Below, one piece after another: positions 32,345 through 41,156 of a stretch of 52,553 bases of DNA. This stretch comes from Thermotoga sp. (GTDB lineage: Bacteria; Thermotogota; Thermotogae; Thermotogales; Thermotogaceae). The notes beneath the pieces are model-generated. The model searched no databases. It was not told the origin of the DNA and saw only the letters and a list, made by a program, of their open reading frames with translations. The position numbers were made by a program, and so were the translations under genes. The stretch is taken from contig NZ_JAGGZH010000010.1 of assembly GCF_021162145.1 (NCBI RefSeq), positions 1-52,553 on the forward strand, written 5' to 3'. Positions within the stretch are counted from its first letter, which is position 1. Each line of letters begins with the position of its first letter.

Positions 32345-33208
32345 ATGATAAAAATAGGCGCCCACATGCCGATTTCGAAAGGGTTTGACAGAGTACCGGG
32401 AGATACAGTTAGTATTGGAGGAAACTCCTTCCAGATATTTCCTCACAACGCCAGATCCTGGAAGGCAAAGCTTCCCGCGGACGAGGTAGCCACAAAATTC
32501 AAAAGAGAGATGAAAAGACACAGAATCGATTTGGAAAACGCTTTCTGTCACTGCGGATACCTCATAAACCTTGCCAGTCCCAAAGGAGACATCTGGCAAA
32601 AATCTGTAGAACTGTTGAAAATAGAAGTGGAGATCTGCAGGAAGTTGGGTATAAAGTACTTGAACATCCATCCTGGGAGTCACCTTGGAACAGGTGAAGA
32701 AGAGGGAATAGACAGGATCGCACGCGGGTTAAACGAGGTGCTGAACAACACGGAGGGTGTGATCATTCTCCTGGAGAACGTTTCCCAGAAGGGTGGAAAC
32801 ATCGGTTACAAACTTGAGCAGCTGAGAAAAATAAGGGATCTTGTTGACCAAAAAGATAGAGTGGCGATCACGTACGACACGTGCCATGGGTTTGATTCTG
32901 GATACGACATAACAGAGAAAGAGAGAGTGGAAGCTCTTTTGAGTGAAATCGAAAACCTCTTTGGTCTTGAAAGACTCAGGATGATCCACTTGAACGATTC
33001 GAAATATCCCCTCGGTGCGGCAAAAGACAAGCACGAGAGAATAGGAAGCGGGTTCATAGGCGAGAAAGGTTTCGCAGTGTTTTTCTCGTTCAAAGAGATC
33101 CAGAGAGTTCCCTGGATTCTGGAAACGCCTGGTGGGAATGACGAGCACGCGGAAGACATAAGGAAAGTCTTTGAGATCATAGAGAAATACGGAATAGAGG
33201 TCGATTGA
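32345..33208 (+). CDS. nfo: Endonuclease IV (AP endonuclease)
   Basis: 287 aa TIM-barrel enzyme that cuts DNA at abasic sites. The zinc ligands lie in NIHPGSHLGTG, VIILLENVSQ, ITYDTCHGFDSGYD, RMIHLNDSKYPLG, DKHERIGSGFIG and WILETPGG, complete for the family. ATG follows GGGGGAAAGAGA. It precedes the rqcH gene by 1 base. Confidence 0.95.
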   Translation: MIKIGAHMPISKGFDRVPGDTVSIGGNSFQIFPHNARSWKAKLPADEVATKFKREMKRHRIDLENAFCHCGYLINLASPKGDIWQKSVELLKIEVEICRKLGIKYLNIHPGSHLGTGEEEGIDRIARGLNEVLNNTEGVIILLENVSQKGGNIGYKLEQLRKIRDLVDQKDRVAITYDTCHGFDSGYDITEKERVEALLSEIENLFGLERLRMIHLNDSKYPLGAAKDKHERIGSGFIGEKGFAVFFSFKEIQRVPWILETPGGNDEHAEDIRKVFEIIEKYGIEVD

Positions 33209-33209
33209 T

Positions 33210-34856
33210 GTGCCAGTGGATGGAGTTCTTCTCTACAAGGTTGTGCGCGAGCTGAAAGGTCTGATAGGAGAGCATCTCAAACAGATCTATCAGCCCACAA
33301 CGGTCGATTACTATTTTCTGTTTCGTAGTGGTACCATCCGGGTGTGTTTGAAACCGGACGTATCACACGTTACACTTGCCAAAAAGGAACAAGCATCGGA
33401 AAAGATGCCCTCTTCTTTTACAATGCTTTTGAGGAAGGAGTTGAAGGGTGCGAAACTTTTGAAGATGGAGCAGATTGGTATGGACAGGACGGTCCGGTTT
33501 GTGTTCGAAAAATTCGACGAAATAGAAGGAAACGTTCAAAAAGAGCTCTTCGTTGAGATAATGGGTATGCATTCGAACATGATCCTCGTGAAAGATGGAA
33601 AGATCGTCGACGCGCACAGAAGGATAGTGACAAGAAAAAGGGAGATCCTTCCAGGGAAAGAATTTGTGATCTTTCCGTCGGGAAAAACTTCCGTGTTTGA
33701 ACTGAAAGAACTCCCAGTCGGCAGTTCCAAAACAGCCCGAAACGTGCTTCTTTCAATACTGGAGGGTTTTTCACCACTATCTGTGGAGGAGCTGCTGCAC
33801 CGAAGTGGAAACGACCCAGACACTCCCTGGGAGGCAGTTGACAGGGAAAAGGTGCTCAAGGTTTTGGAGGATGTGAGGGCAGAACTGGAAAGTCCCGGCG
33901 TGTTTGTTTACTACGAGAAGGCATATCCTGTAGAAATTTCGGCGTTCAGGTTCACCATGCTGGGTTTAAAGGAGAGGTACTTCGAGAGTGCATCTGAAGG
34001 ACTCAACGAATTTGTGAGCTGGAAGGAGAAAAAGTCCACGTTCGAGAACATGAAACATCGTCTCTCGAAAATCGTGATGAGAAAGATCGAGGACCTTGAA
34101 GATCTGGAAGAAAGGCTCTTGGCGGAGCTTTCTGATGTGGAGGAGGCAAAGAAATACAAAAGGATCGGGGATCTCATCGTTCAAAACCTCTGGAACATCA
34201 AAGAGAGGTCGGGGAAAGTGGAGCTTGTAGACTGGGAAACTGGCAAAAAAGTATTGGTCGACGTTGGGGAAGATCCCTCCCAGACGGCTCAAAAGTACTA
34301 CAACATCTACAAGAAGCTTCAGAGGAAGAAAGAGCAGGTTGGGAAAAGACTTCAGGAGATCCAAGGGGAAAAAGACTACCTCTACCAGCTGTGGCAGACC
34401 ATAGAAGACGCAGAAGACATGGAATCGCTCGAAGAAATAGAAGAAGAGATGAGGGAGTTTGGGCTTCTGAAAGAAAAGAAGGAGAGAAAGAAGGAGAGGA
34501 GATCCCGATTCAGAGAGACTGAATACATGGGCTTTAAGATACTCGTAGGAAGAAACAACAAACAGAACGATGAACTCGTGAGGAACTCTTCGAAAGAAGA
34601 CCTCTGGTTTCACGCCCACGAAATGCCGGGTGCTCACGTGGTTGTGAAGACAGAGGGAAAGAACGTCCCCCAGGAGGTGATAGAGTACGCTGCGAGTCTA
34701 GCGGCCGGTTACTCAAGGGGAAAAGATTCTGGGAAAGTGCTGGTGGATTACACCTTCATAAAGTACGTGAGGAAACCGAAAGGTTTCAAACCCGGTATGG
34801 TCATATACACGAATTACAAGACGATCCTTGTGCAACCTAGGAGGTTGGAAAAATGA
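33210..34856 (+). CDS. rqcH: RqcH/NFACT-family ribosome quality control protein
   Basis: 548 aa of the family once called fibronectin-binding protein. The N-terminal NFACT-N domain (1-about 260) starts PVDGVLLYKVVRELKG; a coiled coil spans about 270-430 (KIEDLEDLEERLLAELSDV, KKLQRKKEQVGKRLQEIQG); the C-terminal NFACT-R domain carries SKEDLWFHAHEMPGAHVVVK. In B. subtilis the protein binds stalled 50S subunits and recruits tRNA-Ala to tail nascent chains for decay. GTG start with GAGGT 8 bases upstream, overlapping mgtA by 4 bases at the end. Confidence 0.9.
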   Translation: MPVDGVLLYKVVRELKGLIGEHLKQIYQPTTVDYYFLFRSGTIRVCLKPDVSHVTLAKKEQASEKMPSSFTMLLRKELKGAKLLKMEQIGMDRTVRFVFEKFDEIEGNVQKELFVEIMGMHSNMILVKDGKIVDAHRRIVTRKREILPGKEFVIFPSGKTSVFELKELPVGSSKTARNVLLSILEGFSPLSVEELLHRSGNDPDTPWEAVDREKVLKVLEDVRAELESPGVFVYYEKAYPVEISAFRFTMLGLKERYFESASEGLNEFVSWKEKKSTFENMKHRLSKIVMRKIEDLEDLEERLLAELSDVEEAKKYKRIGDLIVQNLWNIKERSGKVELVDWETGKKVLVDVGEDPSQTAQKYYNIYKKLQRKKEQVGKRLQEIQGEKDYLYQLWQTIEDAEDMESLEEIEEEMREFGLLKEKKERKKERRSRFRETEYMGFKILVGRNNKQNDELVRNSSKEDLWFHAHEMPGAHVVVKTEGKNVPQEVIEYAASLAAGYSRGKDSGKVLVDYTFIKYVRKPKGFKPGMVIYTNYKTILVQPRRLEK

Positions 34857-36178
34857 TAGGCTATCAGATCTATGTGAGATCTTTTAGAGATGGAAACTTC
34901 GACGGGCTGGGAGATTTCAAAGGATTGAAAAATGCGATTACTTATTTGAAAGAACTGGGGGTTGACTTTGTATGGCTCATGCCCATTTTTTCTTCTATAT
35001 CTTTTCACGGGTACGATGTGGTGGATTTTTATTCCTTCAAAGCCGAGTATGGAAACGAAAAGGACTTCAGAGAGATGATCGAAGCGTTCCACGGCAGCGA
35101 TATAAAAGTCGTTCTAGATCTTCCCATTCATCACACCAGTCTCCTGCATGTGTGGTTTCAGAAGGCTCTGAAAGGTGACCCGCACTACAGAGATTACTAC
35201 GTGTGGGCCACCGGAAAGACCGATCTCAACGAAAAAAGGGAATGGAACGGAGAGAAAATCTGGCATCCTCTGGATGATGGGAGATTCTACAGAGGTCTCT
35301 TCGGGCCTTTTTCTCCTGATCTGAACTACGACAATCCTCAAGTACTGGGAGAGATGAAAGAGCTGGTTCGGTACCTTTTGAGTCTGGGGGTTGATGGTTT
35401 CAGATTCGATGCGGCAAAACATATGAGAGATTCACTGGAGCAAAATGTTCGTTTCTGGCAATATTTTCTCTCCGATATAGAAGGAATCTTTCTTGCAGAG
35501 ATCTGGGCAGAAACCAGGATAGTGGATGAACACGGCAAAATCTTTGGTTATATGCTCAATTTCGACACATCGCACTGTATAAAGGAAGCCGTCTGGAAAG
35601 AAAATACCAGAATGCTGATCGAGTCGATCGAAAGAGCTTTGATTGGGAAGAGCTACATTCCCGTCAACTTTACCTCGAATCACGATATGTCGCGGCTCGC
35701 CAGCTTCGAAAATGGCCTGAGCAGGGAAAAGGTGAAACTTTCTTTTTCTATTCTTTTCACGCTACCAGGAGTCCCGCTGATCTTCTACGGTGATGAACTC
35801 GGAATGAAAGGAGTCTATCGAAAGCCGAACACAGAGGTAGTTTTAGACCCGTTCCCCTGGAGTGAAAATATGTGCACCATGGGGCAAACTTTCTGGAAGT
35901 GGCCCGCGTACAACGGACCTTTCTCGGGAGTGTCGGTTGAGTATCAAAAAAAAGACCCAGATTCTGTATTATCCCACGTCGCAAGATGGGCGAGTTTCAG
36001 GAGAGAAAATCCCTGGCTGGATAGAGCAAGTATCAAGTTCTTACATGTGGAAGAAAAGTTCCTGATGTATCGGCTGTTCGATGATGAGCGTTCGCTCAAG
36101 GTGTTTCACAATCTCTCAAGTGAAGGATGGATCTTCGAAGGAGTTCGTGTTCAACCCTATGGTACGGAGGTGGTTTGA
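34853..36178 (+). CDS. mgtA: 4-alpha-glucanotransferase (GH13)
   Basis: 441 aa, the same length as the characterised MgtA of T. maritima, with catalytic D186 (GFRFDAAKH), E216 (FLAEIWAE) and D278 (TSNHDMSR) at the positions known for that enzyme. It transfers malto-oligosaccharide segments between 1,4-glucans in the cytoplasm. ATG overlaps the rqcH stop by 4 bases. No signal peptide. Several residues differ from my memory of the MSB8 sequence (for example NFDGLGDFKGLKN), which is why I do not assign this strain to MSB8. Confidence 0.94.
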   Translation: MIGYQIYVRSFRDGNFDGLGDFKGLKNAITYLKELGVDFVWLMPIFSSISFHGYDVVDFYSFKAEYGNEKDFREMIEAFHGSDIKVVLDLPIHHTSLLHVWFQKALKGDPHYRDYYVWATGKTDLNEKREWNGEKIWHPLDDGRFYRGLFGPFSPDLNYDNPQVLGEMKELVRYLLSLGVDGFRFDAAKHMRDSLEQNVRFWQYFLSDIEGIFLAEIWAETRIVDEHGKIFGYMLNFDTSHCIKEAVWKENTRMLIESIERALIGKSYIPVNFTSNHDMSRLASFENGLSREKVKLSFSILFTLPGVPLIFYGDELGMKGVYRKPNTEVVLDPFPWSENMCTMGQTFWKWPAYNGPFSGVSVEYQKKDPDSVLSHVARWASFRRENPWLDRASIKFLHVEEKFLMYRLFDDERSLKVFHNLSSEGWIFEGVRVQPYGTEVV

Positions 36179-37534
36179 ATGAAGATGGAAAGAAAAAGCG
36201 TATGGCAGCACAGAAGCCGAGAGGAGATAGAGTCCTTTGCCAGAAAGTACATGGAATTCATCGGAAAAGCGAAGACCGAACGGCTCGCTGTGAAAGAGAT
36301 CAGGGAAATCCTGGAAAGAGAGGGGTTTGTCTCTCTGGAGGATTTTGCTGGAGACCCTGTGGACATGGCAGTCTACGCGGTAAACAGAGGGAAAGCGATA
36401 GCCGCCTTCAGAGTGGTGGATGATCTGAGAAAGGGATTGAACCTGGTGGTAGCCCACATTGACGCTCCCAGGTTGGATCTCAAACCGAGTCCCTTAGTAG
36501 AGGATGAGCAGATAGCCCTCTTTAAAACTCACTATTACGGCGGAATAAAGAAGTATCAATGGTTCAGTATACCTCTCGAAATACACGGGGTGCTCTTCAG
36601 AGGAGATGGAACGGAGGTAGAGATACACATGGGGAACAAACCGGAGGATCCCGTCTTCACGATACCAGACCTTTTGCCTCATCTAGACAAAGAGGACGCG
36701 AAGGTCTCTGAGAAATTCAAAGGAGAAAACCTTGTGCTCATAGCTGGTACTATTCCTCTCAGTGAAGAAGAGAAAGAGGCAGTGAAAACGAACGTCTTGA
36801 AAATTCTGAACGAGATGTACGGTATCTCAGAGGAGGACTTTGTGAGCGGTGAGATAGAGGTAGTTCCTGCTTTCCCACCAAGGGAAGTGGGGGTGGACAG
36901 GAGTCTCATAGGAGCCTACGGACAGGACGATAGAATATGTGCCTATACGGCACTTCGAGCGCTTTTGTCGGCAAGTCCAAAAAAATCTATCGGTGTGATC
37001 TTTTTCGATAAGGAGGAGATAGGAAGCGATGGGAACACCGGTGCAAAGGCAAGATTTTATCTGAGAGTTCTCAGACAGATCCTGAAGATGCAGGGGGCAA
37101 AAGACTCGGAGTTCGCGCTCGATGAAGTGCTGGAAAAATCCTCTGTAATCTCCGCTGATGTGTGTGCTGCGGTGGATCCTCCTTACAAGGACGTTCACGA
37201 TCTTCACAATGCACCCAGGCTTGGATACGGTGTGGCTCTTGTCAAGTACACGGGTGCCCGAGGAAAGTATTCCACGAACGACGCCCACGCCGAGTTCGTG
37301 GCACGCGTAAGAAGGGTTCTCAACGAACGTGATGTCATCTGGCAAGTGGCAACACTCGGAAAGGTTGATCAGGGTGGTGGGGGAACGATCGCGAAGTTCT
37401 TCGCGGAAAGAGGAACAGACGTGATCGATATGGGACCTGCGCTTCTTGGTATGCATTCTCCATTTGAAATTTCCTCGAAAGCAGATCTGTTAGAAACTTA
37501 CAACGCCTACAGATCCCTTCTGGAAGATCTGTGA
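36179..37534 (+). CDS. M18-family aminopeptidase
   Basis: 451-aa zinc aminopeptidase. Metal ligands and catalytic acids appear in NLVVAHIDAPRLDLK, FFDKEEIGSDGNTGAKA, ISADVCAAVDPPY and at the end MGPALLGMHSPFE; HYYGGIKKYQW is a family segment. Forms large oligomers and removes N-terminal residues from peptides. ATG starts right at the mgtA stop with GGAGGTGGTTTGA upstream. Confidence 0.92.
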   Translation: MKMERKSVWQHRSREEIESFARKYMEFIGKAKTERLAVKEIREILEREGFVSLEDFAGDPVDMAVYAVNRGKAIAAFRVVDDLRKGLNLVVAHIDAPRLDLKPSPLVEDEQIALFKTHYYGGIKKYQWFSIPLEIHGVLFRGDGTEVEIHMGNKPEDPVFTIPDLLPHLDKEDAKVSEKFKGENLVLIAGTIPLSEEEKEAVKTNVLKILNEMYGISEEDFVSGEIEVVPAFPPREVGVDRSLIGAYGQDDRICAYTALRALLSASPKKSIGVIFFDKEEIGSDGNTGAKARFYLRVLRQILKMQGAKDSEFALDEVLEKSSVISADVCAAVDPPYKDVHDLHNAPRLGYGVALVKYTGARGKYSTNDAHAEFVARVRRVLNERDVIWQVATLGKVDQGGGGTIAKFFAERGTDVIDMGPALLGMHSPFEISSKADLLETYNAYRSLLEDL

Positions 37535-37543
37535 GGTGGTAGT

Positions 37544-38155
37544 TTGATAGAAAAGATTGCAAAAGAGATCATAAAACATTTCCCAAGGGATCACAAAGAG
37601 AAAGACCCATTCAGAGTCTTGATCGCAACAGTCCTGAGTCAGAGAACTCGTGATGAGAACACTGAAAAAGCAGCAAACAAGCTCTTCAGAATATACAGAT
37701 CGCCGAGAGAACTGGCAAAGGCAAGACCCGAGAACCTTTACGATTTGATAAAAGAGTCGGGTATGTACAGACAGAAGGCAGAAAGAATAGTGGAGATATC
37801 GAAGATCATCATAGAAAAGTACGAAGGAAAGGTGCCGAACACACTGGAAGAGTTGTTGAAACTACCTGGTGTTGGAAGAAAAACAGCGAACATAGTGCTC
37901 TGGGTTGGCTTTAAAAAACCTGCCCTCGCCGTGGATACGCACGTCCACAGGATCAGCAACAGACTGGGTTGGGTGAAAACGAAGACACCAGAAGAAACAG
38001 AAAAAGAACTGAAAAAACTTCTTCCAGAGGAGCTTTGGGGACCGATAAACGGTTCTATGGTAGAGTTTGGAAGAAGAATATGCAGGCCTGTAAACCCAAA
38101 GTGTGAAGAGTGCTTTTTGAGGGAACACTGCAAGTTCTACAACGAGCGGTACTGA
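37544..38155 (+). CDS. nth: Endonuclease III
   Basis: 203 aa DNA glycosylase/AP lyase for oxidised pyrimidines. Helix-hairpin-helix LPGVGRKTANIVL with catalytic K113, then D131 in AVDTHVHR, and the [4Fe-4S] ligands C180-x6-C187-x2-C190-x5-C196 at the C-terminus. TTG start with GAGGTGGTAG upstream, 9 bases after the aminopeptidase. With nfo it gives the gene block two base-excision repair enzymes. Confidence 0.95.
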   Translation: MIEKIAKEIIKHFPRDHKEKDPFRVLIATVLSQRTRDENTEKAANKLFRIYRSPRELAKARPENLYDLIKESGMYRQKAERIVEISKIIIEKYEGKVPNTLEELLKLPGVGRKTANIVLWVGFKKPALAVDTHVHRISNRLGWVKTKTPEETEKELKKLLPEELWGPINGSMVEFGRRICRPVNPKCEECFLREHCKFYNERY

Positions 38156-38178
38156 TTGAAGAGGGTTGCGCTTGATAT

Positions 38179-38205
38179 TTGATGTCTTCCAACTCATGAT
38201 AAAAT
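38179..38205 (+). promoter_or_regulatory. Predicted promoter of the MFS gene
   Basis: TTGATG (38179-38184), 15 bases, TAAAAT (38200-38205). The spacer is short, so this is tentative; another TTGATA at 38172 would need a 22-base spacer. Confidence 0.35.
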
Positions 38206-38223
38206 AGTTCTAACAACGAACTA
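38205..38223 (+). promoter_or_regulatory. Inverted repeat at the MFS transcription start
   Basis: TAGTTC, 7 bases, GAACTA, a perfect inverted repeat beginning inside the -10 box and covering the expected start. It fits a repressor site for the transporter gene. No cognate regulator is encoded next to it. Confidence 0.4.
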
Positions 38224-38250
38224 TTGTTCTATTGTGCAGGAGGAAGAGAA

Positions 38251-39357
38251 ATGCTCTTTCTCTCCAACATCCTCAGATCTATGGGTACCATGAGCTTCAA
38301 TCTTCTCATACAGCTTCGTATGAAGGAGTTGGGCGCAGCTCTCTTTTTAATAGGGTTTCTCTCCAGTCTCAGGGGCGCTGTGAACACCTTCTCTAATCTT
38401 TTCTGGGGAAAAGTATCTGATGGACTGGGAAAGAGGAAGCCGTTTCTCATCGCGAGCCTTGCGCTGGCGTCCGTTTTCTATCCTCTCTACGCCGTTGAGG
38501 AAAGTCCTCTTGCCATTTTGATGTTATCCGCGGTGATAGCGTTTTTCAACGGGATGTATCCTCCCGCGGCCATGGCGCTCAGCAGTAACAGAAAGAGGAT
38601 GTCACTTGGTTTTTCGTTGTACAACTCTTCGAATTCACTCGGAATGCTTTTGAGTAGGTTGTCCATCGGATTTCTGCTCATGTTCGTTGATTTGAGATTC
38701 GCCTTCGTGTTTTTCTCGATCGTCATAGCAACAGCCGTTATACCGGCACTCATGATAAAGGAGGAAAGAGTGGAACGAAAAGTTAAAAATCTGCATTTCA
38801 GAAAACAGCTTCTTGAAGGTGGCACCTGGGCGATTTACCTTGGAAGTTTTTTAAGGCAAATGGGAACTTCCGGCTCTATGTCTCTGATAGCAGTCTACCT
38901 TAGTGATACATTCAAATACAGTGCGTCTACAATAGGCTTTGTGACTGCTGTCAATCCCCTTGTACAGATTCCTTCCCATTTCCTTTTCGGCAGGTTGGTG
39001 GAGAAAACAAGCCCAAGAGCAATTGCTGTTTTAGGGATCTTCATGTCCTCGTTGACGCCGCTTCTCATGATGATACCAAAAAACTGGGCACCTGTAGTAT
39101 CTTACATCGCACTTGGCATGAGCTTTGGAGCCTTCATAAATGGAACGAGCAACTTCCTCGGAAGAAAGTTTCACTACTTGCAAAGAGGACAGGCTCTTGG
39201 CCTTTTGAGTTCAGCGAGGTTCCTTGGTGCCACTTTGGGTCCGTTTTTGGCAGGGATGCTCGCAGAGAAATCATATTTACTCATGTTTTCAACTCTTGGG
39301 ATAGTGATCGCCACGGGAGGGTTTGTGGTGCTTCTCTTCACAAAAGGCGGGGAGTGA
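38251..39357 (+). CDS. Major facilitator superfamily transporter
   Basis: 368-aa membrane protein with about 10-12 helices and the loop GKVSDGLGKRKPFL after helix 2, the MFS signature. It is small for the family. Substrate unknown. ATG at 38251 behind AGGAGGAAGAGAA; the frame open upstream is not used. The stop lies in the loop of the terminator that follows. Confidence 0.83.
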   Translation: MLFLSNILRSMGTMSFNLLIQLRMKELGAALFLIGFLSSLRGAVNTFSNLFWGKVSDGLGKRKPFLIASLALASVFYPLYAVEESPLAILMLSAVIAFFNGMYPPAAMALSSNRKRMSLGFSLYNSSNSLGMLLSRLSIGFLLMFVDLRFAFVFFSIVIATAVIPALMIKEERVERKVKNLHFRKQLLEGGTWAIYLGSFLRQMGTSGSMSLIAVYLSDTFKYSASTIGFVTAVNPLVQIPSHFLFGRLVEKTSPRAIAVLGIFMSSLTPLLMMIPKNWAPVVSYIALGMSFGAFINGTSNFLGRKFHYLQRGQALGLLSSARFLGATLGPFLAGMLAEKSYLLMFSTLGIVIATGGFVVLLFTKGGE

Positions 39358-39373
39358 ATCCCCGCCTCAGAGT
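39346..39373. terminator. Bidirectional terminator between MFS and HTH genes
   Basis: GGCGGGGA, loop GTGAA, TCCCCGCC (39346-39366). The plus side is followed by TCAGAGTTTTT and the minus side by TTTTG, so it probably serves both converging units. Confidence 0.65.
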
Positions 39374-39804
39374 TTTTGAATGACACTCTCCAGCTTTCGT
39401 TTCACTTCCTCGAGTTCTTTCTTGATCTCCTTAAGTTTTTCATCGCTCGTGGTAGTGGTTGTCGTAACATCTTCACCTATCAACCCCTCTACACTCAGTT
39501 TTCCTTCTTTTAAAAGTTCATAGGTCTCGTTCACCAGTTTTCCAGCCTTGGTTTCGCCTTTTACATGTTCTCTGATGGTTGTCTCCGTTCTTCCAAGCTC
39601 TTCAGCGATCTCAGAAGCGGTCATACCGGCTTTTGCTCTCGCAAGAGCCCCCGCTGCAACTGCCAGACTGTCCACCCAAGTGAGCCTCTCAGAAGAATTT
39701 CTGACTTCCTCCAGTACTTCCTTCCTGAAGAGGGTACCAACGAGCAGAGCTGTTTCGAGCCGGTGGATTTCCTCTTTCGTCACCGGATTGAAGTTGAGTT
39801 TCAT
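39367..39804 (-). CDS. Helix-turn-helix protein, partner of the KaiC-like ATPase
   Basis: 145 aa. Residues about 45-82 have an HTH ([34 protein letters not shown] region: [20 protein letters not shown]), followed by a helical linker, a threonine run ([10 protein letters not shown]) and a C-terminal coiled coil ([19 protein letters not shown]). The coiled coil suggests dimerisation. It overlaps the KaiC-like gene by 4 bases. The same gene pairing is known in Archaea and Thermotoga; its output is uncharacterised as far as I know. Confidence 0.72.
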   Translation of the reverse strand: MKLNFNPVTKEEIHRLETALLVGTLFRKEVLEEVRNSSERLTWVDSLAVAAGALARAKAGMTASEIAEELGRTETTIREHVKGETKAGKLVNETYELLKEGKLSVEGLIGEDVTTTTTTSDEKLKEIKKELEEVKRKLESVIQKL

Positions 39805-40529
39805 TTCTCTTCGCCCCCCTCCGAAGGATGTATGACGATACCTCTGTCAGTTATTTCGAACGGATGCCTTTTCATCGAGTGAGATGTTCCCCTCATCTTC
39901 CAAATGATCAGGCTTCTTCTGAGTTCGCCGTCTATTTCGTCGAGATCTAGCCTGATGATACCATCCACCCCGTGTTCGACACCAGGTCCACCAAAACCCT
40001 TTTCCGTTACCGACACCTGACTCACAAAGAGTGAAGTACAACCGAGTCCTGAGAGGATCCTTTTGAGCTGGAATACGATGCTTCTTGCCATCACTGGTTT
40101 CGTTATGTAGAGAGTTGTAACGGAATCAATCACCACCCTTTTGGCCTGTGTATCTCTTATTGCCCTCTTCAATACCTCGGCGAGCTCTCTGACGTCGTCT
40201 ATGTCTTTCACCACGTACTTTTCTTTCTCCGCATATTCACCGATTCCACCTGTGAATGCATCCACTATGGCAAATTTACCTTCCTTTTCAAAGGAATCAA
40301 TGTTCCAACCGAAGACTTCCATGTTCTTTTTCACCTGTACTGGATGTTCTTCGAGGGCAACATAGATGGCAGGCTCTCCTAGCTGGAGCCCGTTCCATAT
40401 GAACTGTTGTGAAAAGATCGTCTTTCCGGTACCAGGTCCTCCAGAGATGAGGACAATGTTTCTTTCCGGAATTCCCCCATGGAGAATCTCGTCCATCCCC
40501 GGGATACCAGTTTTGACCCTTCTAATCAT
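39801..40529 (-). CDS. KaiC-like RecA-superfamily ATPase, single domain
   Basis: 242 aa with one KaiC domain: the leader [19 protein letters not shown], Walker A GGPGTGKT (30-37), catalytic Glu pair in VALEEHP, and Walker [13 protein letters not shown]. Such single-domain KaiC proteins are common in Archaea (Pyrococcus) and rare in Bacteria, so archaeal transfer is likely. It lacks the second domain of circadian KaiC and there are no kaiA/kaiB genes here. The ATG at 40529 follows AAGGGGTGAGAAG. Confidence 0.85.
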   Translation of the reverse strand: MIRRVKTGIPGMDEILHGGIPERNIVLISGGPGTGKTIFSQQFIWNGLQLGEPAIYVALEEHPVQVKKNMEVFGWNIDSFEKEGKFAIVDAFTGGIGEYAEKEKYVVKDIDDVRELAEVLKRAIRDTQAKRVVIDSVTTLYITKPVMARSIVFQLKRILSGLGCTSLFVSQVSVTEKGFGGPGVEHGVDGIIRLDLDEIDGELRRSLIIWKMRGTSHSMKRHPFEITDRGIVIHPSEGGEEK

Positions 40530-40556
40530 CTTCTCACCCCTTGGAAAATATATTAG

Positions 40557-40587
40557 CAATCATTAGTATCGATTGATAAACAATCAT
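40557..40587. promoter_or_regulatory. CAATCAT direct repeat with inverted half-site
   Basis: CAATCAT at 40557-40563 and 40581-40587, with GATTGAT (40571-40577) between them. It lies between the divergent KaiC-like and argR genes, near a TAATAT -10 for the minus gene, so it may be an operator. No regulator is known for it. Confidence 0.3.
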
Positions 40588-40653
40588 ATCACTTCTTGGT
40601 TACAAACACAATAACAAATGAATTTTTCTTCCGCTTCTGTTATATTTATGCTG

Positions 40654-40676
40654 TATAATTGTATGTGTTTTCAATT
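40654..40676 (+). promoter_or_regulatory. argR -10 box and overlapping inverted repeat
   Basis: TATAAT at 40654-40659; no good -35 at 17 bases. AATTG (40657-40661), 10 bases, CAATT (40672-40676) overlaps the -10 and the expected start, a candidate autoregulatory ArgR site though it is not a clean ARG box. Confidence 0.35.
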
Positions 40677-40697
40677 CAAAGAATGGAGGTGTTTTCC

Positions 40698-41156
40698 TTG
40701 AAGGTATCGAAAAAAAGGAGACAGGAACTCATAAAGAAGATCATACACGAAAAAAGAATAAGCAACCAGTTTCAAATCGTCGAGGAGTTGAAAAAATATG
40801 GTATAAAGGCTGTTCAGCCCACCATCGCTCGAGATCTGAAAGAAATAGGAGCGGTGAAAATAATGGACGAGAGCGGCAACTATGTCTATCGTTTGCTGGA
40901 TGAAACACCGGTGATCGATCCCTGGAAGGAATTGAAGAGAAACTTCAAGTCTTTCGTTGAAAGCATAGACAGAGCTGGGAACCTCATAGTCATAAAGACG
41001 ATACCAGGAACCGCTAGTGGAATCGCTCGTGTCATCGACAGACTCGACATAAACGAGATCGTGGGAACGTTAGCGGGAGACGACACCATATTCGTTGCAG
41101 TGCGAGACCCGGAAAGCTGCGAGAAGATTGTGGAAAAACTATCGTCTATACTCTGA
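40698..41156 (+). CDS. argR: Arginine repressor
   Basis: 152 aa. Winged HTH at the N-terminus (KKRRQELIKKIIHEKRI, QIVEELKKYGIKAVQPTIARDLKE) and the hexamerisation/arginine-binding core GTASGIARVIDRLD and GTLAGDDTIFVAV. TTG start at 40698 behind GGAGGTGTTTTCC; the ATG at 40683 overlaps this ribosome site. No arg genes are nearby, so it acts in trans. It overlaps the converging RND gene by 11 bases. Confidence 0.95.
   Translation: MKVSKKRRQELIKKIIHEKRISNQFQIVEELKKYGIKAVQPTIARDLKEIGAVKIMDESGNYVYRLLDETPVIDPWKELKRNFKSFVESIDRAGNLIVIKTIPGTASGIARVIDRLDINEIVGTLAGDDTIFVAVRDPESCEKIVEKLSSIL

Noticed and set aside
39801-40529. Circadian clock locus
   Set aside because: Only one KaiC domain and no kaiA or kaiB; single-domain KaiC proteins are common outside clocks.
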